This document shows, piece after piece, positions 1-10,107 of a stretch of 63,764 bases of DNA; position 1 is the stretch's first letter; every line of letters starts with the position of its first letter. The position numbers and the translations under genes were made by a program. Source of the DNA: Deltaproteobacteria bacterium. Lineage in GTDB: Bacteria; Desulfobacterota; Desulfobacteria; Desulfobacterales; C00003060. The notes under the pieces are model-generated. The model made no database searches. It saw only the letters and a list, made by a program, of their open reading frames with translations, and was not told the DNA's origin. The DNA lies in NCBI GenBank assembly GCA_016930875.1, contig JAFGFW010000095.1:1-63764 (forward strand), read 5' to 3'.

Positions 1-63
1 GGTGATTCTGAATACTGCACATGTCCTACCAGGAATCAACTGTACACCCGTTATGGGATTTGA
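1..63 (+). CDS. 3' end of a small Cys-rich protein (partial)
   Basis: The first 63 bases are open in one frame and end in TGA. The 20 residues end with a Cys-x-Cys-Pro-x-Arg motif followed by a Leu-Tyr-x-Arg-Tyr-x-Ile C-terminus. The complete gene at 94-336 has nearly the same ending, so this is the tail of a tandem paralogue whose start lies outside the window. Function is unknown; the cysteines suggest metal binding. Confidence 0.55.
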   Translation, partial: GDSEYCTCPTRNQLYTRYGI

Positions 64-93
64 GCTTCGTTGCAAAGTCATATTGAACTCAAG

Positions 94-336
94 ATGGTGA
101 ATTACAAGATACCTGACGAAATCCTGAAGCAGACCACGAGATGCCAGAAAAACTTCAGTTGTTTGTCCGGTGAAGTAGACAATATGTGCCAATTTGAATT
201 TCTTTCAAAATCTGCTCCAGTTCTGTTTGTCGATAAAGTTCAGGATCGGTTCTGCAGTTACTGTGGTCAGTTCAGACACTCCTGCGTTTGCTCCTGTCCT
301 GTGAGGATAGAGCTTTATAATCGCTACCGGATCTAG
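94..336 (+). CDS. Small Cys-rich protein, tandem paralogue of the preceding gene
   Basis: An 80-residue protein from the ATG at 94; an upstream in-frame TTG at 70 is possible but less likely. It has scattered cysteines, a CxxC pair near residue 60 and a C-terminal CxC-Pro-Val-Arg followed by Leu-Tyr-x-Arg-Tyr-x-Ile, the same ending as the partial gene at 1-63. I know of similar short proteins in sulfate reducers but no function for them. A zinc or Fe-S site is a guess from the cysteines. The gene overlaps the convergent gmhB by 4 bases. Confidence 0.6.
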   Translation: MVNYKIPDEILKQTTRCQKNFSCLSGEVDNMCQFEFLSKSAPVLFVDKVQDRFCSYCGQFRHSCVCSCPVRIELYNRYRI

Positions 337-911
337 GCCTTGCATGAGCTTTCACCAATCAGCCATTTGACAGCAGCCAGAAGATCATCCGCTACGTAAT
401 CCGGGACCATGCCATCTTCCCGGCACAGACGTTCGGCCTCCACACCATGGCCCGTGCGAACGAGTATGGCCGCCCCACACCCCGCCCGGCGGGCGCACTG
501 GATGTCTTTGAAACTGTCACCAATCATGCACGCCTCAGACAAGTTCAGCCCGTGCTCAGCTTGCGCCCGGTAGATCAATCCGGGTTCCGGCTTTCGGCAA
601 CTGCAGCCGTCCTCAGGAACATGGGGACAATAATAGACCGCCTCTATCTTGCCGCCGTGGGCGACTGCGGCCCTTGCCATCTTCTCATGTATCTCTCTGA
701 GTTCGGCCTCGCTAAGCATTTTTCGATTGATCACTGACTGGTTAGTGATTACAACAATGCGGAACCCGCGAAGGGTTAACAACTTCACGGCATCAAGGCT
801 TCCCGGTATCCAGTCGAACTCAGGCGCGCTTTTGACATAGTCAGCGCGATCCCGGTTGATCACCCCGTCTCTGTCCAGAAAAATTGTCTTCAACTTACGA
901 AATTGTTCCAT
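333..911 (-). CDS. gmhB: D-glycero-D-manno-heptose-1,7-bisphosphate 7-phosphatase
   Basis: A 192-residue HAD-superfamily phosphatase that removes the 7-phosphate of heptose bisphosphate during synthesis of ADP-heptose for the LPS inner core, in the cytoplasm. The nucleophile motif is at residues 13-17 (Asp13, Asp15), the second HAD motif ITNQS at 55-59, and the GmhB-specific zinc loop uses Cys95, His97, Cys103 and Cys105, followed by Lys107. A later Gly-Asp at 131-132 supplies the Mg-binding acid. Length is normal for the family. The zinc loop separates it from histidinol-phosphatases. Confidence 0.93.
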   Translation of the reverse strand: MEQFRKLKTIFLDRDGVINRDRADYVKSAPEFDWIPGSLDAVKLLTLRGFRIVVITNQSVINRKMLSEAELREIHEKMARAAVAHGGKIEAVYYCPHVPEDGCSCRKPEPGLIYRAQAEHGLNLSEACMIGDSFKDIQCARRAGCGAAILVRTGHGVEAERLCREDGMVPDYVADDLLAAVKWLIGESSCKA

Positions 912-945
912 GATTTTTTTTGAGAAAAAATGTCAATGCCTCTTC

Positions 946-1704
946 CTAGCGAGCTACTACAATGGCCTCCGGGAATCCATCGGCTTCCAGCATTTTTTCG
1001 TACTCCCTGGCCTGATCCAGGGTTGTGCACCGTGCAACACGAACCCTGTAGAATGTCCCCTCCTTGCTCTCGTATGCAACAATATGGACGTCCTTATACG
1101 CCGGAACCAGTCTGTCTTTTATCTTTAGAGCGTTAGCCCTCTCTTTGAATGCGCCAACCTGAACCGCAAAATCCCCAACATAGTAATTGCCCGGCACATA
1201 AGTCGGTTTGCCATCGGCCTTTGCCGCCATTTTTTTCGGTGTCCCCAATGCCACAATCTCCACAGGCGCTGTTCCCGGGCCCACCAATCCAATCTTTTTG
1301 GCGGCGCCGTATGACAGGTCAATGATCCGGCCACGGACAAAGGGCCCCCGGTCGTTTATTCTCACCACTATTTTTTTCCCGTTCCTTAAGTTATGCACCT
1401 TCACGTGAGTTCCAAAAGGCAGGGTTTTGTGCGCAGCCGTCACGCCATACATGTTATAGGTCTCGCCGGTGGATGTCTTTCGGCCGTGAAACTTCTTCCC
1501 GTACCACGAACCAACCCCCCGCTCTCGAAAACCACGAGCATGTTTTGCGGGTTGATACCATTTTTTACCAATCTTGTACGCGGCGGGATAACCCGGAAGG
1601 TAAGGGGGTTCTTTTTCCGGCGTGGCACAGCCGAACAAGAAAAATAGGGAAATATATAATGCAAATGGCAGGGTATGGTGCTTAGGAAAAAATTTTGACG
1701 GCAC
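946..1704 (-). CDS. rlpA: RlpA-family septal lytic transglycosylase lipoprotein with SPOR domain
   Basis: A lipoprotein combining a double-psi beta-barrel RlpA domain (SWYGKKFHG start and RINDRGPF core) with a C-terminal SPOR domain that binds denuded septal peptidoglycan. RlpA proteins cleave stem-peptide-free glycan strands during daughter-cell separation. I prefer the GTG at 1704: a GAGG lies 8 bases upstream, and it gives a compact lipoprotein signal with a Phe-Gly-Cys lipobox at residues 24-26. The frame stays open upstream to a GTG at 1749. Its minus-strand neighbours on either side are unrelated. Confidence 0.9.
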   Translation of the reverse strand: MPSKFFPKHHTLPFALYISLFFLFGCATPEKEPPYLPGYPAAYKIGKKWYQPAKHARGFRERGVGSWYGKKFHGRKTSTGETYNMYGVTAAHKTLPFGTHVKVHNLRNGKKIVVRINDRGPFVRGRIIDLSYGAAKKIGLVGPGTAPVEIVALGTPKKMAAKADGKPTYVPGNYYVGDFAVQVGAFKERANALKIKDRLVPAYKDVHIVAYESKEGTFYRVRVARCTTLDQAREYEKMLEADGFPEAIVVAR

Positions 1705-1779
1705 GGTTCTTTCCTCAAGCATGGGGCAATTCGACAAGGCCCCGCCCACGGCGGGACCACTTGGAATCGCGAAGCGGTT

Positions 1780-2175
1780 CTATCTAACGTTTTCTTCTAT
1801 GAAACGAACAGTATCGCTTGTGGAGGTGCCAGGCCCGAAAATGGCCCTTATACCAGCCTTCTTCAAACCCGGGATATCTTCTTCGGGGATGATTCCGCCA
1901 CCAATGACCAATATATCGCTCGCGCCAGCCTCCTTTAGAAGTTCCATGACCCTCGGAAAGAGGTAATCGTGGGCGCCTGACAGCACACTCATGGCAATAA
2001 CATCCACACCTTCCTGGATGGCTGCCTGGACGATCTGCTCAGGGGTCTGGCGCAAACCCGTGTAAATCACCTCCATGCCGGCATCACGCAAGGCATAGCA
2101 GATGACTTTGATGCCTCTATCATGACCGTCCAGCCCTGGCTTTGCAGCCAGGACCCGAATCTTTTTCTTTGTCAT
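1780..2175 (-). CDS. mcmA2: Methylmalonyl-CoA mutase, B12-binding small subunit
   Basis: A 131-residue stand-alone cobalamin-binding domain. The DxHxxG motif is Asp16-Gly-His18 to Gly21, where the His supplies the lower cobalt ligand, followed by the typical Ser-Val-Leu-Ser and Gly-Gly-Gly-Ile-Ile-Pro segments. With the catalytic subunit encoded just upstream it interconverts succinyl-CoA and (R)-methylmalonyl-CoA. It is the last gene of the propionate operon, 18 bases after mcmA1. Separately encoded B12 subunits are common in Archaea and many anaerobes, whereas other bacteria fuse them. Confidence 0.95.
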   Translation of the reverse strand: MTKKKIRVLAAKPGLDGHDRGIKVICYALRDAGMEVIYTGLRQTPEQIVQAAIQEGVDVIAMSVLSGAHDYLFPRVMELLKEAGASDILVIGGGIIPEEDIPGLKKAGIRAIFGPGTSTSDTVRFIEENVR

Positions 2176-2193
2176 CGGCTGACCCTCACACCT

Positions 2194-3870
2194 CTATAAC
2201 GTCGACACCGCCCTGTACTCTCCGAAAACCTCCCTCAGTGTATCACAAATCTCCCCCAGGCTGGCATAGCATCTGACTGCTTCAATAATATGCGGCATCA
2301 AGTTATCGGTCCCCTGCGCACAGTTCTTGAGCCTTTCAAGGGCCGAAACCACGGCAGCACCGTCCCGCCGTGCCTTGACCTGCTTAAGCTTGGCCACCTG
2401 AGACTCCCCGACAGCAGGATCCACACGCAGGAGGTTCCTGGGCGGCGCTTCCTCCTGTTGAAACTTGTTGAGCCCAACCACTACCTGGTCGCCGGACTCC
2501 ACAGCCCGTTGATAAGCATACGCGCTTTCCTGTATCTCTTTCTGGATGAATCCTTGTTCAATGGCTGCCACGGCTCCTCCATTTTCGTCAATTTGGTCAA
2601 GGTAGGCCTGCGCCAGCTGCTCAATCTCGTCGGTCAGCCTCTCGACAAAAAATGAGCCTCCCAGGGGGTCGACTGTATTGGCAACCCCAGATTCGTAAGC
2701 AACAACCTGTTGGGTTCTAAGGGCTATTTGAACGGCCTCTTCCGAAGGAAGTGAAAAGGCTTCATCCATGGAATTCGTATGAAGAGATTGGGTACCGCCA
2801 AGCACGGCAGAGAGGGCCTGGAGGGTGACTCTCATCACGTTGTTGTACGGCTGCTGGGCCGTGAGTGTGCATCCGGCCGTCTGCGTATGAAAGCGCAGCA
2901 TCAGAGACCTGGGGGACTTGGCACCGAATCGCTCCTTCATGATCCGCGCCCACAAGCGCCGAGCCGCCCTGAACTTGGCGCTCTCTTCAAAAAAGTCCAT
3001 ATGGGCATTAAAGAAAAAAGAAAGCCTCGGAGCAAAGTCATCCACCTTTAGGCCCGCCTGGAGGGCTGCCTCTACATAGGCGATACCGTTGGCCAAGGTA
3101 AAGGCCACCTCTTGCACGGCTGTGGACCCCGCCTCCCTGATGTGATATCCGCTGATACTGATAGTATTCCATGTGGGAATGTGCTGGGAACAAAAGCTGA
3201 AGATATCCGTAATAATGCGCATGGAAGGCGCAGGCGGAAAGATGTAGGTCCCTCTTGCTGCGTACTCTTTTAGGATGTCATTCTGAATCGTACCTTTCAG
3301 TTTTTCGGGAGTAACTCCTTGTTTGGCCGCTGTTTCCACGTACATTGCAAGCAAAACTGCAGCGGGCGCATTGATTGTCATCGAGGTGCTCACCCGGTCC
3401 AGCGGGATGCCGTCAAACAGGGTCTCCACGTCCATCAGAGAATCAATGGTTACGCCCACCTTTCCGACTTCGCCTTGAGCCAGGGGATGATCCGAATCGT
3501 ATCCAATCTGAGTTGGAAGATCAAAGGCGATGCTCAGCCCTGTCTGTCCCTGCTCAAGCAGATACTTGTACCGCTTGTTCGACTCCTCTGCAGTGGCAAA
3601 ACCGGCATACTGCCGCATTGTCCAGAATCGACCGCGGTACATAGTGGGCTGAACCCCCCGGGTGTAAGGATAACTCCCAGGAAATCCAAGGCTCTTCATG
3701 TAGTCTAAGTCAGATTCGGAAAGGGGTGTATAGAGACGCTCCAGCGGGATTTCTGAAAGGGTTTGAAAGGTCTCTTTGCGCTCAGGACGCTTAGCAACAA
3801 GCGCTGCCGTCTTCTCGGCCCAGCCGGCAGACGTCTCCTCAATTTCCTTCAGTTTCTTTGCATCATACAT
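2194..3870 (-). CDS. mcmA1: Methylmalonyl-CoA mutase, catalytic large subunit
   Basis: A 558-residue TIM-barrel subunit of the adenosylcobalamin-dependent mutase. The N-terminal third carries the family segment [15 protein letters not shown] and the following Arg-Gln-Tyr-Ala-Gly-Phe, which line the CoA and active-site channel. The family-typical phrase around Asp-Pro-Leu-Gly-Gly-Ser is near residue 400. It has no fused B12 domain, consistent with the adjacent mcmA2. It lies 17 bases downstream of the carboxyltransferase gene and is surely cotranscribed with it. No MeaB chaperone gene is next to it. Confidence 0.96.
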   Translation of the reverse strand: MYDAKKLKEIEETSAGWAEKTAALVAKRPERKETFQTLSEIPLERLYTPLSESDLDYMKSLGFPGSYPYTRGVQPTMYRGRFWTMRQYAGFATAEESNKRYKYLLEQGQTGLSIAFDLPTQIGYDSDHPLAQGEVGKVGVTIDSLMDVETLFDGIPLDRVSTSMTINAPAAVLLAMYVETAAKQGVTPEKLKGTIQNDILKEYAARGTYIFPPAPSMRIITDIFSFCSQHIPTWNTISISGYHIREAGSTAVQEVAFTLANGIAYVEAALQAGLKVDDFAPRLSFFFNAHMDFFEESAKFRAARRLWARIMKERFGAKSPRSLMLRFHTQTAGCTLTAQQPYNNVMRVTLQALSAVLGGTQSLHTNSMDEAFSLPSEEAVQIALRTQQVVAYESGVANTVDPLGGSFFVERLTDEIEQLAQAYLDQIDENGGAVAAIEQGFIQKEIQESAYAYQRAVESGDQVVVGLNKFQQEEAPPRNLLRVDPAVGESQVAKLKQVKARRDGAAVVSALERLKNCAQGTDNLMPHIIEAVRCYASLGEICDTLREVFGEYRAVSTL

Positions 3871-3887
3871 CGCACTAGCTCTGCACC

Positions 3888-5438
3888 TTACAAAGGCAAG
3901 TTGTCGTGTTTTTTGGGGGGCATGGAATCCTTTTTGTTCTTGAGAGACTCCAGCGCTATGATCAATTTGGGACGCGTCTGCTCCGGCGAGATAATCTCAT
4001 CGATAAATCCCCTTTCAGCCGCGCGATACGGACTGGCAAAAATTCTGCGATATTCTTCGATCATTTCAGCTTCCTTTTCCGCTGGATCTTCTGCCCCGCT
4101 TATCTCCTTTTTGAACACGATGTTCACCGCCCCCTCCGGCCCCATCACGGCAATCTCCGCTGAAGGATAAGCATAATTGATATCTCCCCACAGGTGCTTG
4201 CTCGACATCACGATGTATGCCCCACCATAAGCCTTGCGGGTGACCACAGTAATCTTGGGCACTACGGCCTCACAGTAAGCATAGATGAGCTTGGCGCCGT
4301 GTTTTATGATTCCGCCAAATTCCTGAGTTGTGCCAGGGAGAAACCCCGGTACGTCGCAAAATGTAACAAGCGGAACGTTAAAGCAATCGCAGAATCGAAC
4401 GAACCGGGCGCCCTTGATGGAGGCATTGATGTCCAGGCACCCTGCAAAGAAGGAGGGTTGGTTAGCCACCACCCCCACGGTCATACCATTTAAGCGGGCA
4501 AAGCCGATTATGATATTGGGCGCATACCTGAGCTGGACCTCAAAAAAGTAATGATTATCCATGACCGAGTGGATAATCTTGCGCATATCGTAAGGCTGTC
4601 TTGGATTATCCGGCACAACCTCCCGAAGCCCCATATCGATTCGGGTCGGGTCGTCCGAAGGCTCAACAGCAGGGGGATTCTCCCGGCAGTTCTGAGGCAG
4701 GAAGCTCAAGAGACCACGAACCATGGCAAGTACTTCCTGATCGTCTTTTCCCGCAAAATGTGCAACGCCGCTTGTTGTGTTATGTGTGAGGGCGCCGCCC
4801 AGTTTTTCAGCCGTAACCTCCTCGTGGGTGACTGTCTTTATGACCTGGGGACCTGTGATAAACATAAAGCTGGTGTTTTCAACCATAAAAATAAAGTCGG
4901 TCAGGGCTGGGGAGTAGACTGCCCCTCCGGCACATGGTCCCATAATGACCGAGATCTGCGGGATAACGCCGCTTGACAGGACGTTTCGCATGAATATGTT
5001 CCCGTATCCGGCCAGACTGGAGACCCCTTCCTGGATACGAGCGCCTCCTGAATCGTTTATGCCGATAAGCGGCGCGCCGTTTTTTTGCGCAAGGTCCATG
5101 ACCTTACAGATCTTGTCACTTACTGCAAGGCTCAGGGAGCCGCCCAGTATAGTAAAGTCCTGGGCAAAGACATAGACCAACCGCCCGTTGATGCGGCCGT
5201 ACCCTGTCACAACTCCGTCGCCGGGAAACCTCTTTTTGTCCAGACCAAAATCTGTGGCCTGGTGGAGAACAAACTTGTCGATCTCTTCAAAGCTGTCTTT
5301 GTCCAGAAGCCCGTATATCCGCTCCCGCGCTGTCCATTTCCCTTTCTTGTGCTGGGTGTCAATCCGGTCCTGGCCGCCACCCAGTTCGGCCTCCGCATTC
5401 TTTTCAATCAACGCTTGAATCTTGTCTTCATTTGTCAT
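3888..5438 (-). CDS. mmdA: Acyl-CoA carboxyltransferase (propionyl-CoA carboxylase beta / methylmalonyl-CoA decarboxylase alpha)
   Basis: A 516-residue biotin-dependent carboxyltransferase with both crotonase-fold halves: the N-terminal Gly-Gly-Ala-Arg-Ile-Gln-Glu-Gly and [13 protein letters not shown] segments, and the C-terminal DVPGFLPG and Lys-Ala-Tyr-Gly-Gly-Ala segments that form the oxyanion holes. It moves CO2 between biotin and propionyl/methylmalonyl-CoA. The carrier is encoded just upstream, but neither a biotin carboxylase nor the membrane decarboxylase subunit is in the window. Carboxylase, decarboxylase or transcarboxylase therefore cannot be decided here. Confidence 0.93.
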   Translation of the reverse strand: MTNEDKIQALIEKNAEAELGGGQDRIDTQHKKGKWTARERIYGLLDKDSFEEIDKFVLHQATDFGLDKKRFPGDGVVTGYGRINGRLVYVFAQDFTILGGSLSLAVSDKICKVMDLAQKNGAPLIGINDSGGARIQEGVSSLAGYGNIFMRNVLSSGVIPQISVIMGPCAGGAVYSPALTDFIFMVENTSFMFITGPQVIKTVTHEEVTAEKLGGALTHNTTSGVAHFAGKDDQEVLAMVRGLLSFLPQNCRENPPAVEPSDDPTRIDMGLREVVPDNPRQPYDMRKIIHSVMDNHYFFEVQLRYAPNIIIGFARLNGMTVGVVANQPSFFAGCLDINASIKGARFVRFCDCFNVPLVTFCDVPGFLPGTTQEFGGIIKHGAKLIYAYCEAVVPKITVVTRKAYGGAYIVMSSKHLWGDINYAYPSAEIAVMGPEGAVNIVFKKEISGAEDPAEKEAEMIEEYRRIFASPYRAAERGFIDEIISPEQTRPKLIIALESLKNKKDSMPPKKHDNLPL

Positions 5439-5473
5439 GATATTTCTCCAAGACGAACTACGCCTTCCGCACC

Positions 5474-5926
5474 CTATCCTTGATCTATCACCACAAGAAC
5501 ATCATCAGTTGACACTTGATCTCCTGCCTTGACCCGCAGTTCTTTGACGGTCCCGTCTGCGGGAGCGGGAATCTCGTTTTCCATTTTCATGGCCTCCATC
5601 TTGACCACAGGCGTGCCGGCAGCCACGCTATCGCCAACGGAAACCATAACCTCCAATATGAGGCCCGGCATGGGTGCCAGAACCTGACCTCCCGACCGAA
5701 CCGAGGCCACAGGCGCCAGGAACGGTTCAGGGGTTGCCGGCCCCCTGTCTTGTGGAACACCTGGAAAGGGTGGGGCCACGCGAGGGGCAACGACTGCTTC
5801 TGCTGCCTTTTTTACGTCGATTTCATAGGGCTTGCCATCCACCTTCACCACAGCCTGCTTACCGTCAAATTTCTCAATATCAATCTTATACTCTCTTCCC
5901 TCAACGGTTAGCTCAAATTTCTTCAT
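5474..5926 (-). CDS. Biotin carboxyl carrier protein of the methylmalonyl-CoA module
   Basis: A 150-residue carrier. Its C-terminal biotinyl domain contains EAMKMEN with the acceptor Lys114, in front of the usual hammerhead segment. A Pro/Ala-rich linker (about residues 45-75) joins it to an N-terminal beta-rich region, as in oxaloacetate and methylmalonyl-CoA decarboxylase gamma subunits. It is the first gene of the propionate operon and would shuttle CO2 for the carboxyltransferase encoded 35 bases downstream. A terminator at 5972-6003 separates it from lon. Confidence 0.93.
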   Translation of the reverse strand: MKKFELTVEGREYKIDIEKFDGKQAVVKVDGKPYEIDVKKAAEAVVAPRVAPPFPGVPQDRGPATPEPFLAPVASVRSGGQVLAPMPGLILEVMVSVGDSVAAGTPVVKMEAMKMENEIPAPADGTVKELRVKAGDQVSTDDVLVVIDQG

Positions 5927-5971
5927 ATTCTTAGAAGTTCTCCGTTTTTTCCATTTTCATAATGGTCATAG

Positions 5972-6003
5972 AAAAAGGGTGTCGGCAACACCCGGACACC
6001 CTT
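5972..6003 (-). terminator. Rho-independent terminator of hsp20-lon
   Basis: Read on the minus strand, AAGGGTGTC (6003-5995) pairs perfectly with GACACCCTT (5983-5975) across an 11-base loop, and a T run follows at 5976-5972. It lies after the lon stop codon and before the start of the biotin-carrier gene, so it isolates the two transcription units. Confidence 0.8.
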
Positions 6004-6083
6004 GAATTCTTTACTATAACCGCCAAATTTTGCAAGGGAAAAGTATGGTAGTTGCCGAAAAGCTCTCAAACACGAAGCTTCAA

Positions 6084-8447
6084 CTACTTCTCAGGCAGGG
6101 CAGTCCTCAAGACATCATCCATGGTCTCCACAAAATGGAATCGAATAGCTTTGCGCACCTTCTTGGGGACATCTTCAAGGTCTTTTTCGTTCCAATTTGG
6201 CAATATGATCCGCTTTATTCCGGCCCTGTGAGCGGCAAGGACTTTTTCCTTGATGCCCCCCACAGGAAGGACCTGGCCCCTTAAGGTGATCTCGCCCGTC
6301 ATGGCCAGGTCGCTCACCACAGCCCTATCCGTGAGTAGCGAGGCCAGAGCCGTCAGCATGGTCACCCCCGCTGACGGGCCATCCTTGGGAATGGCTCCGG
6401 CCGGCACATGGATATGAATTTCCTGGTTTTCATAGAAATCCTCCGGGATGCCAAGCTGTTTGGTATGAGAACGGATAAAGCTTAGGGCCGCCGTGGCAGA
6501 CTCCTTCATGACATCGCCGAGTTGGCCGGTCAGGGTCAAGGCGTGTTTCCCTTTCATCTTGGTGGCTTCTACGAAAAGGAGGTCTCCTCCGGCCTGAGTC
6601 CAGGCCAGCCCTGCTGCCACACCTGGGATTGAGGTTCGCTCCTTCACCTCGGAACGGAACCGCACAGGTCCTAAGAATTTATGCAAATCCTTTGCTTTGG
6701 CGTGTGTGGCCTTTTTGTATCCTTCTGCTATCACACAAGCCACACCACGACAGACGGTCGCTATCTCCCGTTCGAGGTTCCTTAAACCGGCTTCCCGCGT
6801 ATACCCCGATATCACCCGCCGGATAGCGTCTGCAGTAATCGTGAGCTGTTCCACTGTGATACCGTGGGCCTCCAACTGGCGGGGGATGAGGTAGCGTTGA
6901 GCGATCTTTACCTTTTCGTCATCCGTATAACCGGGAAGATCTAACACCTCCATGCGGTCTCTAAGGGCCGGGGGAACAGTATCCAGGATGTTGGCAGTCG
7001 TGATGAACATCACCTTGGAAAGGTCAAAGGCAACATCGAGGTAGTGATCGGAAAAGGTGTAGTTTTGCTCTGGATCAAGGACCTCCAGGAGGGCCGCAGA
7101 GGGGTCACCGCGAAAATCGGCTCCCACTTTGTCGATCTCGTCCAACATGAAAACAGGATTATTGCTCTCGGCCCGTCTGATTCCCTGGATGATACGGCCG
7201 GGCAGTGCCCCCACATAGGTCCGACGATGACCGCGTATTTCAGCCTCATCTCGCACGCCTCCCAGCGACAGCCGGACAAACTTCCTCCCCAGGGCCCTGG
7301 CAATCGAACGGCCCAGGGAGGTCTTGCCTGTGCCCGGCGGTCCCACAAAGCAGAGGATAGGGCCCTTGGAGTCAGGCTTGAGTTTACGAACTGCAAGGTA
7401 TTCGACGATACGCTTCTTCACTTTTTGCAGGTCGTAATGGTCTTGGTCCAATATGGTCTGGGCCTTCTTTATGTCCAGCATGTCTTCGGTGCTTTCGTTC
7501 CAGGGAAGGGCAACGATCCAGTCCAGGTACGTGGAAGCCACAGTGTACTCGGCTGAAGACGGATGCATTCGCTTCAGGCGTCCCAGTTCGCGCTCCGCCT
7601 CCTTCCTGGCTTCCTCGGGAAGATTCTTCTCGGCAATCTTGGTCTTATAGTCCTCCACCTCTACCTTGCTTTCATCCTGTTCACCCAGCTCTTCCTTTAT
7701 GGCCTTAAGCTGTTGTCGCAAGTAAAACTCCCTCTGGGTCTTGTCCATGTCCTGCTTGACCTGAGATTGAATCTTATGTCCCAACTCAAGGACCTGAAGC
7801 TCCTGGTTGATCAGCCGTGTCACCTCTTTTAGGCGTTTCTTTATGTCCACAGCCTCAAGGATCTTTTGCTTCTTGTCTTTACCTATGTTCAGGCTTGAGG
7901 CAATGAGGTCCGCTAGCATCCCACCTTCATCCAGGGATCTTGAAAGGGCCCCCAGCTCCCTTGGAAGGTAAGGAGAAAACTCCAGGACTTTTTGGTAGAG
8001 GCCAACGAGGTTGCTCATCATCGCATCTACTTCGATATCTTTGACGGTTTCTTCGGAGATAGGTTCAATTCTCGCGCTAAGATATGGCTCGTCGGTGGTG
8101 AATCTCTCGATGCGAAACCGGCTTACACCCTGCACAAGGAGTTGCGTCACGTGGTCCTCAGGTTTTGCCATCTTTAGGATTAAGGCGGCAGTGCCTATCT
8201 TATACAGGGCATCTGATTTGTGAGAAGCCTTCAGGTCTTTCTCTTTGGAAACAACGATTCCGATGAGACGGTCTTTGGCCATGGCCTCATCTACCAATTT
8301 CTGAGACCCCTCTTCCTCGACCATAACGGGAAGGACCATCTTAGGAAAAAGCGTGAGATCCACAACCGGCAAGATCGGCAACACTTCAGGAATCTTGAAA
8401 GTCTCGTCTCCTTGTTGTGGATCATGGTCATTCTGCGCTGCTGTCAT
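6084..8447 (-). CDS. lon: ATP-dependent protease Lon
   Basis: A 787-residue soluble LonA protease that degrades damaged and regulatory proteins. The N-terminal LON substrate-binding domain spans roughly 20-220, followed by a coiled-coil stretch. The AAA+ Walker A GPPGTGKT is at 369-376 and Walker B ends in LDEID near 435-439. The protease domain has the Ser692-Lys735 dyad (DGPSAG and GGIKEK). Length is normal. It follows hsp20 by 24 bases, so holdase and protease genes form one stress operon closed by the terminator at 5972-6003. Confidence 0.97.
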   Translation of the reverse strand: MTAAQNDHDPQQGDETFKIPEVLPILPVVDLTLFPKMVLPVMVEEEGSQKLVDEAMAKDRLIGIVVSKEKDLKASHKSDALYKIGTAALILKMAKPEDHVTQLLVQGVSRFRIERFTTDEPYLSARIEPISEETVKDIEVDAMMSNLVGLYQKVLEFSPYLPRELGALSRSLDEGGMLADLIASSLNIGKDKKQKILEAVDIKKRLKEVTRLINQELQVLELGHKIQSQVKQDMDKTQREFYLRQQLKAIKEELGEQDESKVEVEDYKTKIAEKNLPEEARKEAERELGRLKRMHPSSAEYTVASTYLDWIVALPWNESTEDMLDIKKAQTILDQDHYDLQKVKKRIVEYLAVRKLKPDSKGPILCFVGPPGTGKTSLGRSIARALGRKFVRLSLGGVRDEAEIRGHRRTYVGALPGRIIQGIRRAESNNPVFMLDEIDKVGADFRGDPSAALLEVLDPEQNYTFSDHYLDVAFDLSKVMFITTANILDTVPPALRDRMEVLDLPGYTDDEKVKIAQRYLIPRQLEAHGITVEQLTITADAIRRVISGYTREAGLRNLEREIATVCRGVACVIAEGYKKATHAKAKDLHKFLGPVRFRSEVKERTSIPGVAAGLAWTQAGGDLLFVEATKMKGKHALTLTGQLGDVMKESATAALSFIRSHTKQLGIPEDFYENQEIHIHVPAGAIPKDGPSAGVTMLTALASLLTDRAVVSDLAMTGEITLRGQVLPVGGIKEKVLAAHRAGIKRIILPNWNEKDLEDVPKKVRKAIRFHFVETMDDVLRTALPEK

Positions 8448-8471
8448 GACAATATCTCCAAATCCTCCGGA

Positions 8472-8924
8472 TTACTCACCCTCAATACGAATCTGACGAA
8501 CCTGTTCACGCGGCCGCTTTGCCATGGTGATTTTGAGAAGACCATTGGTATAGGAGGCCTGGACTTCCTCAGGATTTATGGGCACGGGCAGGAGCAAAAT
8601 CCTTTCGAATCTGCCGTAGGTGATTTCGGCCAGGTGGTATCTCATGCCTGAAACAGGTGCGATTTCCGGCCTCACACCTGTTATCTTCACGGCCTTGTGA
8701 TCAAGTTCCACTTCCAGGTCCTCCTTGTCCACCCCGGAAACCTCTCCCACGACTACAATCTCCTCAGGCGTTTCATACATGTCCATCTGAGGACGCCACG
8801 TTTGTTGGGGCAGCACTAGCATGGGGTTGACCTGTCGGAACATCTCCTCTATGGTTCTTTGCAGCCTGCCGTGCATCTGCCCAAGATCCTTCCCAAAGCG
8901 TATTTTTATGTACTCCATGAACAA
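8472..8924 (-). CDS. hsp20: Hsp20/alpha-crystallin small heat-shock protein
   Basis: A 150-residue holdase chaperone. The alpha-crystallin domain runs from about residue 45 to 140, with the conserved Val-x-Gly-Val-x-x-Glu-Asp-Leu-x-Val strand and the Gly-Leu-Leu-x-Ile (I-x-I type) end. ATP-independent proteins of this family bind unfolding proteins as oligomers. It precedes lon in the same operon. I saw no CIRCE element and no convincing sigma-32 promoter in the upstream 300 bases. Confidence 0.9.
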   Translation of the reverse strand: MFMEYIKIRFGKDLGQMHGRLQRTIEEMFRQVNPMLVLPQQTWRPQMDMYETPEEIVVVGEVSGVDKEDLEVELDHKAVKITGVRPEIAPVSGMRYHLAEITYGRFERILLLPVPINPEEVQASYTNGLLKITMAKRPREQVRQIRIEGE

Positions 8925-9228
8925 CTCCTTTGTTCCATGCTTCCAGTATTCCCTAAATCATAAACATCTGGTCAAGCTGCTCGGGCATAACTGGTCCGCC
9001 GCAGGCGGTTTGATATCGCCTAAAACAAAAAGCCTTCATTCCCGGGTTATTGAGAACATTCGCCAAGTGGGGCTCACCCGGACATTTCAATAATAAATCC
9101 TATCTTCCAGTTTGTAAAGGTGCGATTGACCTATGGGCTGGCATCTGTTAGTTAGTTGCTTGTGAAGTCCGAATACTTTTTGGTCCACCATACAAGGCAG
9201 ACCATCGGTGGACCCAGGTTAAACGCAA
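8925..9228. other. Divergent intergenic region, hsp20 / hypothetical gene
   Basis: This 304-base spacer must carry the promoters of hsp20 (minus) and the gene at 9229 (plus). The only clear structure is a perfect 8-bp inverted repeat, GGTCCACC at 9182-9189 and GGTGGACC at 9207-9214, just before the plus-strand start. It could be an operator or a translation-controlling hairpin. No gene was seen. Confidence 0.4.
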
Positions 9229-9765
9229 ATGACTAGAGTCGTTGATCTTCAAGCGTATCGAATCAAGGCAGTCGAGCAAAGAGGCTTCCGAGCCTGGCAC
9301 AAACGCTTTGGTGAAACATATGGCGCAAAGACCAAGCTTGCGGATCTCTCAGACAGCACACTCTACATACTAGCCCTGCCTGGAGAGAAGACTGCTGTTG
9401 CCTTCTATGAGCTCATCCTGGGCATCCTTGGGCTTGGAGAAGCGCTAAAATTCTACTATCTTCCGACTACAGATCAAATGATGGTTGTGGATATCCACCT
9501 TTTCTTGGCAGATCAGGTGCGCTTTGAATTGATGCGTCGATTGGGATGGCTTACCAGTTTCCCCGGAGAAAAATATACCCTTATTGAAATGGTTCAGCGC
9601 TTCAAAGAGATGAAAGCCGAGAACAAAGCAACCCCCCCAAAACTCTCGAAAGCTCAACCCGACTCTGATGTGTATGACGCGCTAACAAATGGCGACAAAG
9701 GCGCTTTTGTGCGGCGAAAGCTGCAAGAGGCCTTAAGTGCCTTTCGCACCCGGCTTGCCACCTAG
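9229..9765 (+). CDS. Conserved hypothetical protein, 178 residues
   Basis: A cytoplasmic-looking protein with no signal peptide or membrane segment. The N-terminal half is helix-rich, with a hydrophobic stretch around Leu-Gly-Ile-Leu-Gly-Leu-Gly-Glu (about 65-75). A charged linker at 130-145 precedes a basic helical C-terminus. I recognise no catalytic motif. Codon use and the lack of a competing frame support coding. The start ATG has no clear Shine-Dalgarno, but a hairpin lies 15 bases upstream. It is the only plus-strand gene between the hsp20-lon operon and the minus-strand defence island. Confidence 0.65.
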   Translation: MTRVVDLQAYRIKAVEQRGFRAWHKRFGETYGAKTKLADLSDSTLYILALPGEKTAVAFYELILGILGLGEALKFYYLPTTDQMMVVDIHLFLADQVRFELMRRLGWLTSFPGEKYTLIEMVQRFKEMKAENKATPPKLSKAQPDSDVYDALTNGDKGAFVRRKLQEALSAFRTRLAT

Positions 9766-9787
9766 TTTCCATCCAGAAATGCCAAAA

Positions 9788-10099
9788 TCACTCCCCCACC
9801 CACTTCTGCAATGCACCAATAATCTTCGTCGCCTGATCCTTGCTGGAAATATTGAATCTCGACTGCTGTCTGTACTCGCCATTCAACTTGCGATACCGGC
9901 GAATAGTAAAACGATCCGGACCGTACCCTTCTTTCTTTCGATCCCATTCCTGGTACCTGAAAATAATTGTCGTCCATGCGCCTTTGGAAAGGACTGATTT
10001 GTCCAGTTCCTTGACGACAACCATATCGCCTTCTTCGTAATTTACTGTAATGTCATTGACATCTGAAGCCAAAATCCTTCTCCTTTCAAAAGCAAACAT
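9788..10099 (-). CDS. Hypothetical protein, 103 residues
   Basis: A small protein with an N-terminal acidic, beta-rich half and a basic Arg/Tyr-rich middle (residues 55-80), probably cytoplasmic. No known domain is recognised. It converges on the 9229 gene with a 22-base gap. Just upstream lies the MITE-like element at 10108-10226, which may supply or disrupt its promoter. Confidence 0.5.
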   Translation of the reverse strand: MFAFERRRILASDVNDITVNYEEGDMVVVKELDKSVLSKGAWTTIIFRYQEWDRKKEGYGPDRFTIRRYRKLNGEYRQQSRFNISSKDQATKIIGALQKWVGE

Positions 10100-10107
10100 T
10101 GATGAAG

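Noticed and set aside
8925-9000. CIRCE or sigma-32 promoter for hsp20-lon
   Set aside because: No TTAGCACTC inverted repeat exists, and the best -35/-10 match is too weak to support.
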